This document shows positions 36,217 to 46,253 of a stretch of DNA of 64,000 bases, one piece after another. Each line of letters begins with the position of its first letter. Within the stretch, counting starts at the first letter, position 1. Location of the stretch: assembly GCA_963722555.1 (NCBI GenBank), contig CAVRNQ010000001.1, forward strand, positions 879,339 to 943,338, in the 5' to 3' direction. The notes under the pieces are model-generated. The model saw only the letters and a list, made by a program, of their open reading frames with translations, was not told the origin of the DNA and searched no databases. This DNA comes from Bog-366 sp963722555. Its GTDB lineage: Bacteria; Acidobacteriota; Terriglobia; UBA7540. The position numbers were made by a program, and so were the translations under genes.

Positions 36217-37611
36217 CTATCTTTCGACTTTCGTCAGCAGCTCTACGAATTTCTGTTCGCGCTCCTGCTGGTCGATCCCCATGTGTTTTTCCATGACCTG
36301 GGTGGTGTTCATGGAGCAGAACTTGGGACCGCACATGGAGCAAAACGCGGCTTCCTTGTAATACTCATCGTGCAGCGTTTCGTCGTGCATGGAACGCGCC
36401 GCCTCCGGATCGAGCGCAAGCTCGAACTGCCGGTTCCAGTCGAAGAGGAAGCGCGCGTAGCTGAGCGCGTCGTCGCGGTCGCGCGCGCCGGGGCGGTGCC
36501 GGGCCACGTCCGCAGCATGGGCGGCAATCTTATAAGCAATTATACCTTGGCGGACATCATCTTTATTGGGAAGGCCCAGATGTTCCTTGGGAGTGACGTA
36601 GCAAAGCATGGCCGCACCGTGCCACCCAATCATGGCCGCGCCGATGGCGGAGGTGATGTGGTCGTAGCCGGGAGCGATGTCGGTAACCAGCGGGCCGAGC
36701 GTGTAGAAGGGCGCCGCATGGCAAAGCTCAACTTCTTTGTCCACTTGCAGCTTGATCTGGTCCAGGGGAATGTGGCCGGGGCCTTCGATCATCACCTGCA
36801 CGTCGTACTCCCAGGCCTTCTTGGTGAGCTCGCCCAGCGTCTTCAGCTCCGCGAATTGGGCCTCGTCGCTCGCGTCAGCCAAGCAGCCGGGGCGCAAGCC
36901 GTCGCCGAGCGAAAAGGAAACGTCGTATTTCTGGAAGATTTTGCAGATTTCCTCGAAATGCGTGTAGAGGAAATTCTCCTGCTGGTTCTCCACACACCAC
37001 TGCGCCAGGATGGCGCCACCACGGCTGACGATACCCGTGATGCGCTTGCGCGTGAGCGGAATGTGCTGGCGCAACACGCCGGCGTGGATGGTCATGTAAT
37101 CGACGCCCTGTGCTGCCTGCTCCTCAATCACTTCCAGCATGATTTGAGCGGTCAGGTCACGGACCTTTGTCACGCGCGCCAGGCCTTCATAAATGGGCAC
37201 CGTGCCGATGGGGACGGGGCTGGCGCGTAGAATCGCTTCGCGGATAGCGTGAATGTTGCCGCCGGTCGAAAGGTCCATCACCGTGTCCGCGCCGTAGTGC
37301 ACCGAGGTGTGTAGCTTTTCGAGTTCCTGGCCGATGTTCGAGGCGCTGGCGGAGTTGCCGATGTTGGAGTTGATCTTGCATGTCGCGGCGACGCCAATCG
37401 CCATAGGCTCAAGTTCCACGTGGCGGATATTGGCGGGAATAATCATGCGGCCGCGCGCCACTTCGTCCCGCACGGTCTCGGCAGCCAGGCTTTCGCGCTT
37501 CGCCACGAATTCCATTTCTTCCGTAACGATGCCCTGGCGAGCATAATGCATCTGTGTCACGATGGGACCGGTGCGCTTCGACACCCAATCGGCGCGAACT
37601 GGAGACACCAT
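36217..37611 (-). CDS. thiC: Phosphomethylpyrimidine synthase
   Basis: Radical-SAM enzyme that rearranges AIR to HMP phosphate for thiamin synthesis. The 464-residue protein has the zinc/active-site region (GADTVMDLSTGG, SRGGAILAQWC, EGPGHIPLDQI) and the C-terminal [4Fe-4S] motif CSMCGPKFC near residue 430. It is the shorter form without the extra N-terminal domain of some proteobacterial enzymes. No TPP riboswitch is recognisable in the 235 bp upstream. Confidence 0.95.
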   Translation of the reverse strand: MVSPVRADWVSKRTGPIVTQMHYARQGIVTEEMEFVAKRESLAAETVRDEVARGRMIIPANIRHVELEPMAIGVAATCKINSNIGNSASASNIGQELEKLHTSVHYGADTVMDLSTGGNIHAIREAILRASPVPIGTVPIYEGLARVTKVRDLTAQIMLEVIEEQAAQGVDYMTIHAGVLRQHIPLTRKRITGIVSRGGAILAQWCVENQQENFLYTHFEEICKIFQKYDVSFSLGDGLRPGCLADASDEAQFAELKTLGELTKKAWEYDVQVMIEGPGHIPLDQIKLQVDKEVELCHAAPFYTLGPLVTDIAPGYDHITSAIGAAMIGWHGAAMLCYVTPKEHLGLPNKDDVRQGIIAYKIAAHAADVARHRPGARDRDDALSYARFLFDWNRQFELALDPEAARSMHDETLHDEYYKEAAFCSMCGPKFCSMNTTQVMEKHMGIDQQEREQKFVELLTKVER

Positions 37612-37784
37612 AAAATAACCTCACCTTCTGATGCAGTGACCCCGAGGATTCAGTTTACAACCGCGCCGCAGCTTCCGCAAGTTGCGGCCTCGGCCTCGGA
37701 GCGCGGCCATCCTGCCCGTGCCTGCCTCCTCAGGGGCGGGACGCCCGTGGTACGACGCGCTTTTCAGCCACCGGCGGGGGTCTA

Positions 37785-37813
37785 TTGCGGCAATCCCTGC
37801 CTTAACGTATGAT
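37785..37813 (+). promoter_or_regulatory. Putative sigma70 promoter of the kinase gene
   Basis: TTGCGG (37785-37790) and TATGAT (37808-37813) with 17-bp spacing; start near 37820, 28 nt before the kinase ATG. Confidence 0.5.
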
Positions 37814-37847
37814 AGTGTGAGTTTCGGGTAGAACAAACCACATCCAG

Positions 37848-40736
37848 ATGATCGATCGCACGATCTCTCACTACCGCATTGTCGAGAAGCTTGGCGGCGG
37901 CGGCATGGGTGTGGTCTATAGAGGCGAGGACACCAGACTCGGCCGCTCCGTGGCGCTCAAGTTTCTTCCCGAGCAACTGGCCAAGGACCCGCAAGCCCTG
38001 GAGCGATTCAAGCGCGAGGCACGCACGGCTTCCGCGCTCGATCACCCGAACATCTGCACCATCTACGAAATCGACGAGGCGGCCGGCCAGCCCTTTATTG
38101 CCATGCAGTTACTCGAGGGGCAGACGCTCAAGCATCGCATTTCCGCCGGCCCGATCAAGTCCGAGGATTTGCTGGAGTACGCGATTCAATTGACCGATGC
38201 GCTGGACGCAGCGCACGCCAAGGGCATCATCCATCGCGACATCAAGCCGGCGAACATTTTCCTAACCAGCCGCGGGCAGGCGAAAATCCTGGATTTCGGC
38301 TTGGCCAAGGTGGCGCCGGAACGACCGCGGGCAGGAGCGCTGGTGGGCGCTTCCGCCGCGGCGACGCTGGCTACCGCCGAGGAACACCTGACCAGTCCCG
38401 GCACAGCGATGGGTACCGTCGCTTACATGTCGCCGGAGCAGGCGCTGGGTCAGGAGCTTGACGCGCGCACGGATCTGTTCAGCTTCGGCGTGGTGCTTTA
38501 TGAAATGACCACGGGACGCCCGGCCTTCGGCGGCACCACGTCCGCAGCGATCTTCGACGGCATCCTGCACAAGGCGCCCGTTTCACCGGTGCGACTGAAT
38601 CCAGAAGTTTCTCCAGACCTTGAGCGGATCATCAACAAGCTGATCGAGAAAGACCGCGAGATGCGCTACCAGAGCGCGGCGGATGTCCGTGCTGACCTGA
38701 AGCGCCTGAGGCGCGATACAGATTCGGGAGGCTCGGCGGCAGTCCCGGCGGTAAGCACAGGGGCGGCCCGGGCGGGCGCGGCAGATGTGGCGGTGCCGAC
38801 CACAGCGAACCTGCCCGCGGCCGGCACATGGCGCACGAAGGCTGTGATCGGCGCTGCACTCGCGGTGGGGCTGGTCGCGGCGGTCGCGGCTTTCCTGCAT
38901 TTGCGTCGGCCGGCGTTGACGGAGCGCGATTCGATTGTGGTGGCGGACTTCGTTAACACGACCGGTGAATCGGTTTTTGACGGCACGCTGAAACAGGCGC
39001 TGACGGTGCAACTGGAGCAATCACCGTACTTGAATATTCTCCCCGAATCACGGGTGCGCCGCGCGCTGGGCTTCATGGGCCGTTCTCCAGACGAGCGCCT
39101 GACGAACGATAGCGCGCGCGAGATCTGCCAGCGCGAAGGCGCCACAGCCCTGCTGACGGGCACGATTGCGAGCCTGGGCAGCCACTACGTGCTCACTCTT
39201 CGCGCCCTGAACGCGCAAACCGGCGACACGCTTGCCGAGGATCAAGTGGAATCGGAGAGCAAGGAACGGGTGTTGCAGTCACTCGACCGTGCTGCCTCGA
39301 GCCTGCGCCAGAAACTGGGCGAGTCACTCAGCTCCGTGCAAAAGTTCGCCACTCCTCTCGAAGAGGCCACAACGTCATCACTCGAGGCGCTGAAGACCTT
39401 CAGCCTCGGCCAGGCCGAGCATCAGAAGCTCGAGGATGACAAGGCCATTCCCTACCTGAAACGCGCCGTGGAACTGGATCCCAATTTCGCCATGGCCTAT
39501 GCCACCTTGGGCGTTGTCTACAATAACAGCGGGGAATCGCAGCAGGCTGAAGACAACATCAAGAAGGCGTTTGACCTCAGAGAAAGGGTAAGCGAGCGCG
39601 AGAGGTTCTATATTTCCGCGCATTACTACGATACGGTCACGGGGGAAGTCGACAAGACCCTCGAGACCTATGAGCAGTGGAAACAAACCTACCCTCGCGA
39701 CACCGTCCCTTACGATAACCTGGCGCTGCGATATGCCCAGATTGGGCAACACGAAAAGTCACTGGCCAATGCCAGTGATGCCATGCGCCTTAACCCCAAG
39801 GACGGCTACGCCTACCAGAACCTTGCCGGCGCCTACGCCAACCTCAACCGCTTTGATGAGGCCAAGGCCATCGTGGACCAAGCCAACTCGCAGCAGTTGG
39901 GTTCGATTGGTACCCATTTGTTGACCCTTCAGATGGCCTTCGCCCGGGAGGACCAGGCCGGCATCCAGAGTGAAGTGGCATGGGGGGCCGGCGGGCCGAA
40001 TGAGCCATTCCTCCTCTTTTTCCAGGGGGAAGGTGAATGGGCTCAGGGCAAAGCACGTAAAGCTCGCGAGACCTTCAATCGTGCAGCCAGCGCAGCTCAG
40101 CGCCACAGCTTGAAGGAGTTCGCGGTGGCGGTGCAAGTCGAAGAGGCAATCCGGGAAGGCGAACTGGGCAATTTTCAGGCGGTTCGCGCACGTCTGGCCC
40201 AGGGTCTGGCGATGAGCGAGAAAAGGCTAAGGGTTGCAGCCGCAGTTGCCTTGGCTCGAGCCGGCGATGCAGCCCGCGCTGAGAGACTCGTGGGGGAGGA
40301 GGCGAAAGAATCTCCCAAAGACACGCTTCTTAACGACGTACAAATCCCGGTTGCTCAAGCCATCATGGAGATCGAGCGCAACAATCCAGTAAAGGCTGTT
40401 TCGTTGCTTGAGGCTGCCAGGCCTTACGAATTCGGCGCCGGGCCGGATGCCTCCGGTTACTTGCCTAACGAGGTGCGCGGGCAGGCTTATCTCGCGGCGC
40501 ACGACGGCGCCAAGGCGGCCGCCGAGTTTCAGAAGATTCTCGACCACTTCGGCATTGACCCAACCTCACTCTTCTTGCCGTTGGCCCATCTGGGACTGGG
40601 CCGCGCTTATAGCCTCGAGGGTGACAAAGCCAAAGCCCGCACCGCGTACCAGGATTTCTTCGCCCTGTGGAAAGACGCCGACCCCGATATCCCTCTCCTC
40701 GAAGAAGCCAAAGCCGAATACGCCAAGTTGCAGTAA
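37848..40736 (+). CDS. Membrane-anchored serine/threonine kinase with TPR sensor domain
   Basis: A 962-residue PknB-type kinase. The kinase domain (residues 8-270) has the glycine loop GGGGMGVV, Lys38, HRDIKPANIF with catalytic Asp131, DFGLAK with Asp149, and MSPEQALG. A Pro/Ala-rich linker and one transmembrane helix (about 330-350) follow. The C-terminal 600 residues have an adenylate-cyclase-like/TolB-like region (DSIVVADFVNTTGE) and then TPR repeats from about residue 520 (EDDKAIPYLKRAVELDPN). This kinase-TM-TPR layout is common in Acidobacteriota; its ligand and targets are unknown. Confidence 0.93.
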   Translation: MIDRTISHYRIVEKLGGGGMGVVYRGEDTRLGRSVALKFLPEQLAKDPQALERFKREARTASALDHPNICTIYEIDEAAGQPFIAMQLLEGQTLKHRISAGPIKSEDLLEYAIQLTDALDAAHAKGIIHRDIKPANIFLTSRGQAKILDFGLAKVAPERPRAGALVGASAAATLATAEEHLTSPGTAMGTVAYMSPEQALGQELDARTDLFSFGVVLYEMTTGRPAFGGTTSAAIFDGILHKAPVSPVRLNPEVSPDLERIINKLIEKDREMRYQSAADVRADLKRLRRDTDSGGSAAVPAVSTGAARAGAADVAVPTTANLPAAGTWRTKAVIGAALAVGLVAAVAAFLHLRRPALTERDSIVVADFVNTTGESVFDGTLKQALTVQLEQSPYLNILPESRVRRALGFMGRSPDERLTNDSAREICQREGATALLTGTIASLGSHYVLTLRALNAQTGDTLAEDQVESESKERVLQSLDRAASSLRQKLGESLSSVQKFATPLEEATTSSLEALKTFSLGQAEHQKLEDDKAIPYLKRAVELDPNFAMAYATLGVVYNNSGESQQAEDNIKKAFDLRERVSERERFYISAHYYDTVTGEVDKTLETYEQWKQTYPRDTVPYDNLALRYAQIGQHEKSLANASDAMRLNPKDGYAYQNLAGAYANLNRFDEAKAIVDQANSQQLGSIGTHLLTLQMAFAREDQAGIQSEVAWGAGGPNEPFLLFFQGEGEWAQGKARKARETFNRAASAAQRHSLKEFAVAVQVEEAIREGELGNFQAVRARLAQGLAMSEKRLRVAAAVALARAGDAARAERLVGEEAKESPKDTLLNDVQIPVAQAIMEIERNNPVKAVSLLEAARPYEFGAGPDASGYLPNEVRGQAYLAAHDGAKAAAEFQKILDHFGIDPTSLFLPLAHLGLGRAYSLEGDKAKARTAYQDFFALWKDADPDIPLLEEAKAEYAKLQ

Positions 40737-40781
40737 GTGCCCTCTTTCTTTTCCGGGGATTCCTAATACAGATAATAGCAA

Positions 40782-40814
40782 GTAGCGCAGACGCCGGGTT
40801 TGCGTCTGCGGCTC
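40782..40814. repeat. GTAGCGC hairpin repeat with AGACGC core
   Basis: GTAGCGCAGACGC and GCGTCTGCGGCTC form a hairpin of the family at 1611 and 24053, with a third inner-stem sequence. It lies between the convergent kinase and YyaL-type genes. Confidence 0.6.
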
Positions 40815-40925
40815 GCCCTGCACCAGACGGTACAGGGCTCGTGTTGGTGGCCATAGGTTACCGGGGCGCTTTCGCGTCGGCGGGCAGGCGTATGCGGTCA
40901 ATGGCCAGCCCGCAGCGGCGTTGGA

Positions 40926-43034
40926 TCATGCGGGATTTGGGGCGAGCAATTCCCGCAGGGCAGTGGGAGTCTGGACGGCCGGGTGGCACGTGGAGCCTTC
41001 GCAGACCAACGCGACAGGCGCGCCGTCGAAAGACAGTTCTGGCAGCGTGGCCGCGAGTCCCGCGGGCAGTTCACGGTCCTCGACGACACCGGGCTCAAAG
41101 ACAAAAACATGCTTTCCCGCGCGCGGCGCCTGGTAGGCGGCGCGGAGCAGCTCCGTCGAGCGCTCGTCGTCGGTGCGGCCTACCACCACGATATCGACCG
41201 GCGCGCGGAGGTGTTGGGCGAGCGCCAAGCCGTAGGTGGCCGCGAACAGGCCGTACTGTGCGGCCTTGGGGGCGAAGAGCGCGAGCGTGGCTTCCGCCTT
41301 CTCGCCGAAATCTTCGCGGTCTGCCAGCACGTCCAGGCGATCGAGCACCAGTGCGGCGACCGCATTCCCCGCGGGCGTGGGCGAATCCTGAAACGGCTTG
41401 CGCGGCATTGTGAGACTGCCCTGCCGGTCGGCCAGATCCTGGGCGGTGTCGAAAAACCCTCCGGCTTTCTCGTCCCAGAAACGGCGCAGGGTGATTTCCA
41501 TTAGCTCCAGCGCCCGGCGGAAGTAAAAGCCCGTTCCCGTGACCTCAAAAGCGTCGAGCAGCGCGGCGATGACCAAGACCTGATCCTCCAGCAAGCCCTC
41601 AATGCGCGGCGTGCCGTCCACCAGGCTGTGGAACATGCCTTTCGCAGGCTCATAGGCTTTGGCCACCAGCATGTCGAGAGTGGCCAGCGCGCGGTCGCGC
41701 GCGCCCTCCTCGTCCAGAACGCGGTGCGCTTCGAGCAGGGCTGAAATCATCATGGCGTTCCAGCCCGTGTAGATCGTCTTGTCCACAAACGGTGTGGGGC
41801 GGCGGGAGCGCGCGTTCAGCAATTTCTCTTTACTGCGCCCCAGAATTTGCTCCACCTCCTGGGTCTCCAAATTCATCCGGGCAGCGATGGCCTCGAGTGG
41901 CTGGTCGATAAACAGCACATTTTTCGCGGGGTTCTGGTGCATCTCGCCCTGCGGGTCAACCTGGTAGTAGAGGGCCGCCACCTGGGCCTCGCGCTCGTCG
42001 AGCACGGCGCCCAATTCCTCCCGCGTCCAGGTGAAGTAGTCGCCGTCGTCGTCGAGGCTCGAGTCGGCGTCCTGGCTGGCGTAAAAGCCCGTCTCGGGAT
42101 GGGAGAGCACGCCCTCCACAAAAGAGAGAATGCCCAGGGCAATCTCCCGGAAGAATTCGTTGCCGGTGATCTGGTAGGCGCGCAAATAATTGCCCAGCAG
42201 GCCGGCGTTATCGTAAGACATCTTCTCGAAGTGCGGAACGATCCAGCGCTCGTCCACCGAGTAGCGGTGGAAGCCGCCGCCGATCTGGTCGTAAACACCG
42301 CCCCGTCCCATGCGCTCGAGCGTCGTCGTGACGACCGCGAGCAACCTCTCCTGGCGGGTTTCGAGGTACGCGTCGAGCAGCAGGTCGAGCGCACTGGGGT
42401 GCGGGAACTTGGGCGCGGCGCCGAATCCGCCGTATTGCGCATCGAACCTGCCGCTGATGCTCTCCACAATGGCCTTCACGACCTCTTCGTTGGCCTCGCC
42501 CGCGCCTTGTTCAAAGCGTTCCAGATTGCTCAGGGCTTCAGCAATCTTTCCCGCGCTCTCGTGAATCTGCTCGCGGTGGGTCTGGTAGTTGTGCGCCACA
42601 GCTTCCAGCAGGCGCTTCATGCCCGGGCGGCCGGAGTGGTCTTCGGGCGGGAAATAGGTGCCGCCATAGAAAGGTTTGCCGTCGGGAGTAAGAAACGCCG
42701 TCAGCGGCCAACCTCCCTGGCCCGTCAGCACACCTACCGCCGCCTGGTAACGCGTGTCGATATCGGGGCGCTCGTCGCGATCGACTTTCACGGGGATGAA
42801 CGACTCGTTGATGAGGCGCGCCACCTCCGCGTTCTCGTAACTTTCGTGGTCCATCACGTGGCACCAGTGGCACCAGACGGCGCCGATATCCAGCAGGATG
42901 GGCTTGTCCTGCTGGCGCGCCTGCGCGAAGGCTGCCTCGCTCCACTCGCGCCATTGCACGGGTTGGTGCGCGGCGGAGCGCAGATAGGCGCTGGCCGCCT
43001 GCGCCAGCTCGTTGCCGGGTTTCTCAGGGTTCAT
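40926..43034 (-). CDS. YyaL/DUF255 thioredoxin-domain protein
   Basis: A 702-residue protein of the YyaL (spermatogenesis-associated 20) family. The N-terminal DsbH-like thioredoxin domain has the family motif ILLDIGAVWCHWCHVMDHESY with CHWC near residue 47. The long C-terminal part is a six-hairpin (alpha/alpha barrel) region with GGWPLTAFLTPDGKPFYGGTYFP, FVDKTIYTGWNAMMISAL and TCHPAVQTPTAL near the end. The reaction is not established in bacteria. I start at the ATG at 43034; a frame to 43130 adds non-family sequence. DUF2203 is immediately upstream. Confidence 0.9.
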   Translation of the reverse strand: MNPEKPGNELAQAASAYLRSAAHQPVQWREWSEAAFAQARQQDKPILLDIGAVWCHWCHVMDHESYENAEVARLINESFIPVKVDRDERPDIDTRYQAAVGVLTGQGGWPLTAFLTPDGKPFYGGTYFPPEDHSGRPGMKRLLEAVAHNYQTHREQIHESAGKIAEALSNLERFEQGAGEANEEVVKAIVESISGRFDAQYGGFGAAPKFPHPSALDLLLDAYLETRQERLLAVVTTTLERMGRGGVYDQIGGGFHRYSVDERWIVPHFEKMSYDNAGLLGNYLRAYQITGNEFFREIALGILSFVEGVLSHPETGFYASQDADSSLDDDGDYFTWTREELGAVLDEREAQVAALYYQVDPQGEMHQNPAKNVLFIDQPLEAIAARMNLETQEVEQILGRSKEKLLNARSRRPTPFVDKTIYTGWNAMMISALLEAHRVLDEEGARDRALATLDMLVAKAYEPAKGMFHSLVDGTPRIEGLLEDQVLVIAALLDAFEVTGTGFYFRRALELMEITLRRFWDEKAGGFFDTAQDLADRQGSLTMPRKPFQDSPTPAGNAVAALVLDRLDVLADREDFGEKAEATLALFAPKAAQYGLFAATYGLALAQHLRAPVDIVVVGRTDDERSTELLRAAYQAPRAGKHVFVFEPGVVEDRELPAGLAATLPELSFDGAPVALVCEGSTCHPAVQTPTALRELLAPNPA

Positions 43035-43132
43035 GGAGGCTCTCGTGTTCGTCTCTGGGGACAGCGCCTGGGGGGTGGCGCCACCCTCTTTCCAGCCCCT
43101 GCCGCTCCGCCCGGGTACGGCCAGCCGCACAC

Positions 43133-43582
43133 CTACTGCAGCCGGGGACCTTGGGGTGGCGTGGGGTCGGAGTCGGGCTTATCAAGCGGCTTGCGCCCGG
43201 AGAATCCTTCGTCGATGCCATGCCAGAAGGCGACGCGTTCCTCGCCAAGTTTCCAGCACAGGTAAACCTCTTCCCCTTCGAGGAGGCTGGGAAAATCCAC
43301 CAGCCCCTCGTCGAGGTCCTTCACCACGCAGCCGGTGTCCTGGATCCGGTTGACGATTTCCAGCAGCCGCGCCGCGGCCTTGTCATGCTCGGATCGCTTC
43401 CGGAGCAGCTCGCCAAAGGGCGGGAAGGTGCCGCCCAGCACCATGATGCGCGACGCGGCCTGCATCAACTCGCCCTTGAAGGCCTCGATCTTCCGCTTCT
43501 CGCCGCGCGCTTCCTCGAGCCAGGGCGTGATTCTGGGCAGAAGTTTTTCCGCTTCGCGACGATCGAAATATTTCTCGGCCAT
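43133..43582 (-). CDS. DUF2203 family protein
   Basis: A 149-residue DUF2203 protein: opening FDRREAEKLLPRITPWLEEA, a central helical region, and the conserved GCVVKDLDEGLVDFPSLLEGEEVYLCWKLGE block followed by WHGIDEGFSGRKPL. Function is unknown. I start at the ATG at 43582 (MAEKYFDR). It is 100 bp upstream of the YyaL-type gene on the same strand, and nadA is upstream of it. Confidence 0.85.
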   Translation of the reverse strand: MAEKYFDRREAEKLLPRITPWLEEARGEKRKIEAFKGELMQAASRIMVLGGTFPPFGELLRKRSEHDKAAARLLEIVNRIQDTGCVVKDLDEGLVDFPSLLEGEEVYLCWKLGEERVAFWHGIDEGFSGRKPLDKPDSDPTPPQGPRLQ

Positions 43583-43673
43583 GGGATGCAGGGGTGCAAG
43601 GCGCACGCGGAAGCCTTTCCAGTCGAGTCGCCCACCGGCCCGGCCGCCACCTGGTCAGGCGCGCCTGGCGCGG

Positions 43674-44768
43674 CTATTTGATTTCCAGCATGCGATTCAA
43701 ACCCTCAAGCGCCCAGCGTTTGGTTTCCGGGTTGACGCTGACCCGGTTGACCACCTGCCCGGACAGCAGGCTCTCCAGCGTCCAGCAGAGGTGCTGGGGC
43801 GAGATGCGATACATCGTGCTGCACATACAAACACAATCGTCGAGCGGGACCACGCGCCGGTCCGGGTGTTCCCGGGCCAAGCGCCGAATCATGTGGATTT
43901 CCGTGCCTACGGCCCAGGCGCTCGCCGGCGGGGCTTCCACGACGCGCTTCAGAATGTACTCCGTCGAGCCCACCTCGTCCGCCAACTGGCAGACCTCCCA
44001 CGCGCACTCGGGATGCACAATGACTCGGATGCCCGGATAAGTCTTGCGTACGCGCTCGACGTGCTCGGGGCGGAAACGCAGATGCACGGAACAGTGCCCC
44101 TTCCACAAGTAGATGCGCGCCTGGCGAATCTGCTCGTCGCTAAGCCCGCCGTTCTCTGCGAGCGGATTCCAAACCGCCATCTTCTCGAGGGGAATTCCCA
44201 GCCCGTAGCCCGTGTTGCGGCCCAGGTGCTCGTCGGGCAGGAACAGCGCCTTCGCGCCACGCGCCAGCGCCCACTCCATGATCTTGCGGGCGTTCGAGGA
44301 GGTGCAAACCGCGCCGCCCTTCCTCCCCACGAAAGCCTTGATGGAGGCGGTGGAGTTGATGTAAGTGACCGGCACGATCTTCCCGGTATTCGCCGCTTCG
44401 AGGCCCTCCCAGCAGACCTCCACCTGCTCGAGGTCCGCCATGTCGGCCATCGAGCAGCCGGCGTGCAGGTCAGGAAGCGTGACGATCTGGTGTTCGCCGC
44501 TCAGGATGTCAGCGCTCTCCGCCATGAAGTGAACGCCGCAGAAAACGATGTATTTCGCCTCGGGGTGGCTGGCGGCGAGCTGCGAAAGGCGCAGCGAATC
44601 GCCGCGAAAGTCGGCGAACTTCACCACCTCATCGCGCTGGTAGTGGTGCCCCAGGATCACCAGCCGCGCGCCGAGTTGCGCCTTGGCGCGGGTGATGCGC
44701 GCATCGATCTCCGCTGCCGAGAGCTCCACGTAGCTCTCAGGAAGCAGGTTTAAAGTTGCCGTGCCCAT
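43674..44768 (-). CDS. nadA: Quinolinate synthase A
   Basis: [4Fe-4S] enzyme that condenses iminoaspartate with dihydroxyacetone phosphate in NAD synthesis. The protein (364 residues from 44768) has the three domain cysteines in VFCGVHFMAESADIL, GGAVCTSSNA and the C-terminal DDCVCMCSTMYRISPQHLC region. The LGHHYQRDEVVKFADFRGDSLRLS motif lies near the N-terminus. I prefer the ATG at 44768 because a TAGAAT -10-like box (44789-44784) overlaps the alternative ATG at 44783. nadB and nadC are not in the window. Confidence 0.93.
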   Translation of the reverse strand: MGTATLNLLPESYVELSAAEIDARITRAKAQLGARLVILGHHYQRDEVVKFADFRGDSLRLSQLAASHPEAKYIVFCGVHFMAESADILSGEHQIVTLPDLHAGCSMADMADLEQVEVCWEGLEAANTGKIVPVTYINSTASIKAFVGRKGGAVCTSSNARKIMEWALARGAKALFLPDEHLGRNTGYGLGIPLEKMAVWNPLAENGGLSDEQIRQARIYLWKGHCSVHLRFRPEHVERVRKTYPGIRVIVHPECAWEVCQLADEVGSTEYILKRVVEAPPASAWAVGTEIHMIRRLAREHPDRRVVPLDDCVCMCSTMYRISPQHLCWTLESLLSGQVVNRVSVNPETKRWALEGLNRMLEIK

Positions 44769-44960
44769 AATTGCCCTGCTCATATTCTAGCCTAAGAACC
44801 GGGACCCGGGGTTCGGGATTCGGGTCCGCTTTGTCGTCCCGCGTCCGCAGGACCAGACGGTCCCACTTCGGAAATCACATCTTCCCCCGACGCATCCCCA
44901 ACCCCGAGTCCCGGGCCCCGGATCCCGAGTCCCGAGCGCCTACCCCCGAGTCCCGAACTA

Positions 44961-45947
44961 TTACCCCCCAATGTAAACCATGGTGCGCGAAGGCTGAATG
45001 AAATCCAGCTCGTTGATACGGTGGCCGGGCTCCTTCTGGTGCACCACTTTCTCCATAAACATCGCGATGTCGTGGTCGGTCGAGCCATTGCGAACCAGGT
45101 GCCGGACGTCGTGCTCGCGCAGCGAAAAGAGACAGGTGCGCAGCTTGCCGTCCGCCGTCACCCGGATGCGGCTGCACTGCCCGCAAAAAGGGATCGAAAC
45201 GGGCGCAATGATGCCGAGCTCGCCCTGGCCGTCCGCAAACCGATAGCGCAGCGCCGTTTCACTGGGGGAGAGGCGGGGAATTTCGATAAGCGGAAACACG
45301 GGCTGGATCGCGTCCACAATCTCCTTTGCCGTAACCACCAAATCCCGCTTCCAAGTGTGGTCGGCGTCGAGCGGCATGAATTCAATGAAACGCACCACGA
45401 TGTCGCGGCGGCGCGCCAGGCGCGCGAAATTCACGATCTCGTCGTCGTTGAAACCGCGCACCAGAACGATGTTGACCTTCACCGGGCGCAAACCCGCTTC
45501 CAGAGCGGCGTCGATGCCGGCCATTACTTTTTCGTAGGAGCGCGGCGTGCGCGTGATTCTCGCAAACTTTTCAGGATGCGTCGAATCCAGACTGACGGTG
45601 ACGCGCGGCGCACCCGCGGCCGCCAGTTCCCGCGCCATCTCCGGCAGCAGGTAGCCGTTGGTGGTCACCGCGACGTCATCCAAGCCGTCGATCTGGCGCA
45701 GGCGCGCGATGAAATCCACGACCCCCGCACGCAGCAGCGGCTCGCCGCCGGTTACACGGATCTTGCGAATTCCCAGGCCCACCAGCACGCGGCTGAGCCG
45801 CAGGAATTCATCCCAGGTCAGGAGGTCCCGGTGCGGAAAGTAGTTTTTCGGATCGGCGGACTTGCAGTAGACGCAACTAAAGTTGCAGCGGTCCGTCACC
45901 GAGATGCGCAGGTCGCGAATTTCGCGCCCGAGTTTATCGCGCAGCAT
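44961..45947 (-). CDS. moaA: GTP 3',8-cyclase (MoaA)
   Basis: Radical-SAM enzyme that starts molybdopterin synthesis from GTP. From the ATG at 45947 the 328-residue protein has the SAM cluster Cys21-Cys25-Cys28 (RCNFSCVYC) and the C-terminal GTP-binding cluster CGQCSRIRVTADGKLRTC. It ends in GG (MVYIGG), the C-terminal GlyGly motif needed for catalysis in this family. A longer frame to 46109 runs back through a folded 5' leader and is rejected. MoaC is not in the window. Confidence 0.94.
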   Translation of the reverse strand: MLRDKLGREIRDLRISVTDRCNFSCVYCKSADPKNYFPHRDLLTWDEFLRLSRVLVGLGIRKIRVTGGEPLLRAGVVDFIARLRQIDGLDDVAVTTNGYLLPEMARELAAAGAPRVTVSLDSTHPEKFARITRTPRSYEKVMAGIDAALEAGLRPVKVNIVLVRGFNDDEIVNFARLARRRDIVVRFIEFMPLDADHTWKRDLVVTAKEIVDAIQPVFPLIEIPRLSPSETALRYRFADGQGELGIIAPVSIPFCGQCSRIRVTADGKLRTCLFSLREHDVRHLVRNGSTDHDIAMFMEKVVHQKEPGHRINELDFIQPSRTMVYIGG

Positions 45948-45954
45948 GATTCCG

Positions 45955-46130
45955 CCAAGCCCGGCTGCGAGCCAGCAGCCCTCAGCGCCAGCCGGGAGAA
46001 GAGTTATTCCCTTGCTGTCTTTCCCTTCGCCCCAGACAAAAATACCGGCTCGTGTTTGGAGCCAGCGGCATTCTCCTTTCCAAACACGGGAGGCGACGCG
46101 ATTTCTCACGTCACCCTATCGGCCCACCGC
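45955..46130 (-). promoter_or_regulatory. Folded moaA leader, candidate Moco riboswitch
   Basis: The minus-strand leader holds a perfect 10-bp stem, CGTGTTTGGA (46088-46079) with TCCAAACACG (46060-46051), preceded by GCCTCCC and with loop AAGGAGAATGCCGCTGG. A second 8-bp stem, CCCGGCTG/CAGCCGGG, lies nearer the start codon and could mask the ribosome site. moaA leaders are the typical home of the Moco RNA motif, but I cannot confirm the match. Confidence 0.35.
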
Positions 46131-46253
46131 CCCTGGGATTTTGAGGTTCCGTTAGCGCTGCGGGCTCGGAGAACACTCTTCATCCTAACTTATTCGATGC
46201 ATTGCAACAAGGCGGGTTACGGGCAGGATAGAAACGCCGGCGTGGGGAGGTCA

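Noticed and set aside
37612..37847. TPP riboswitch upstream of thiC
   Set aside because: The CTGAGA and ACCTGATCTGG-type core motifs are absent on the minus strand.
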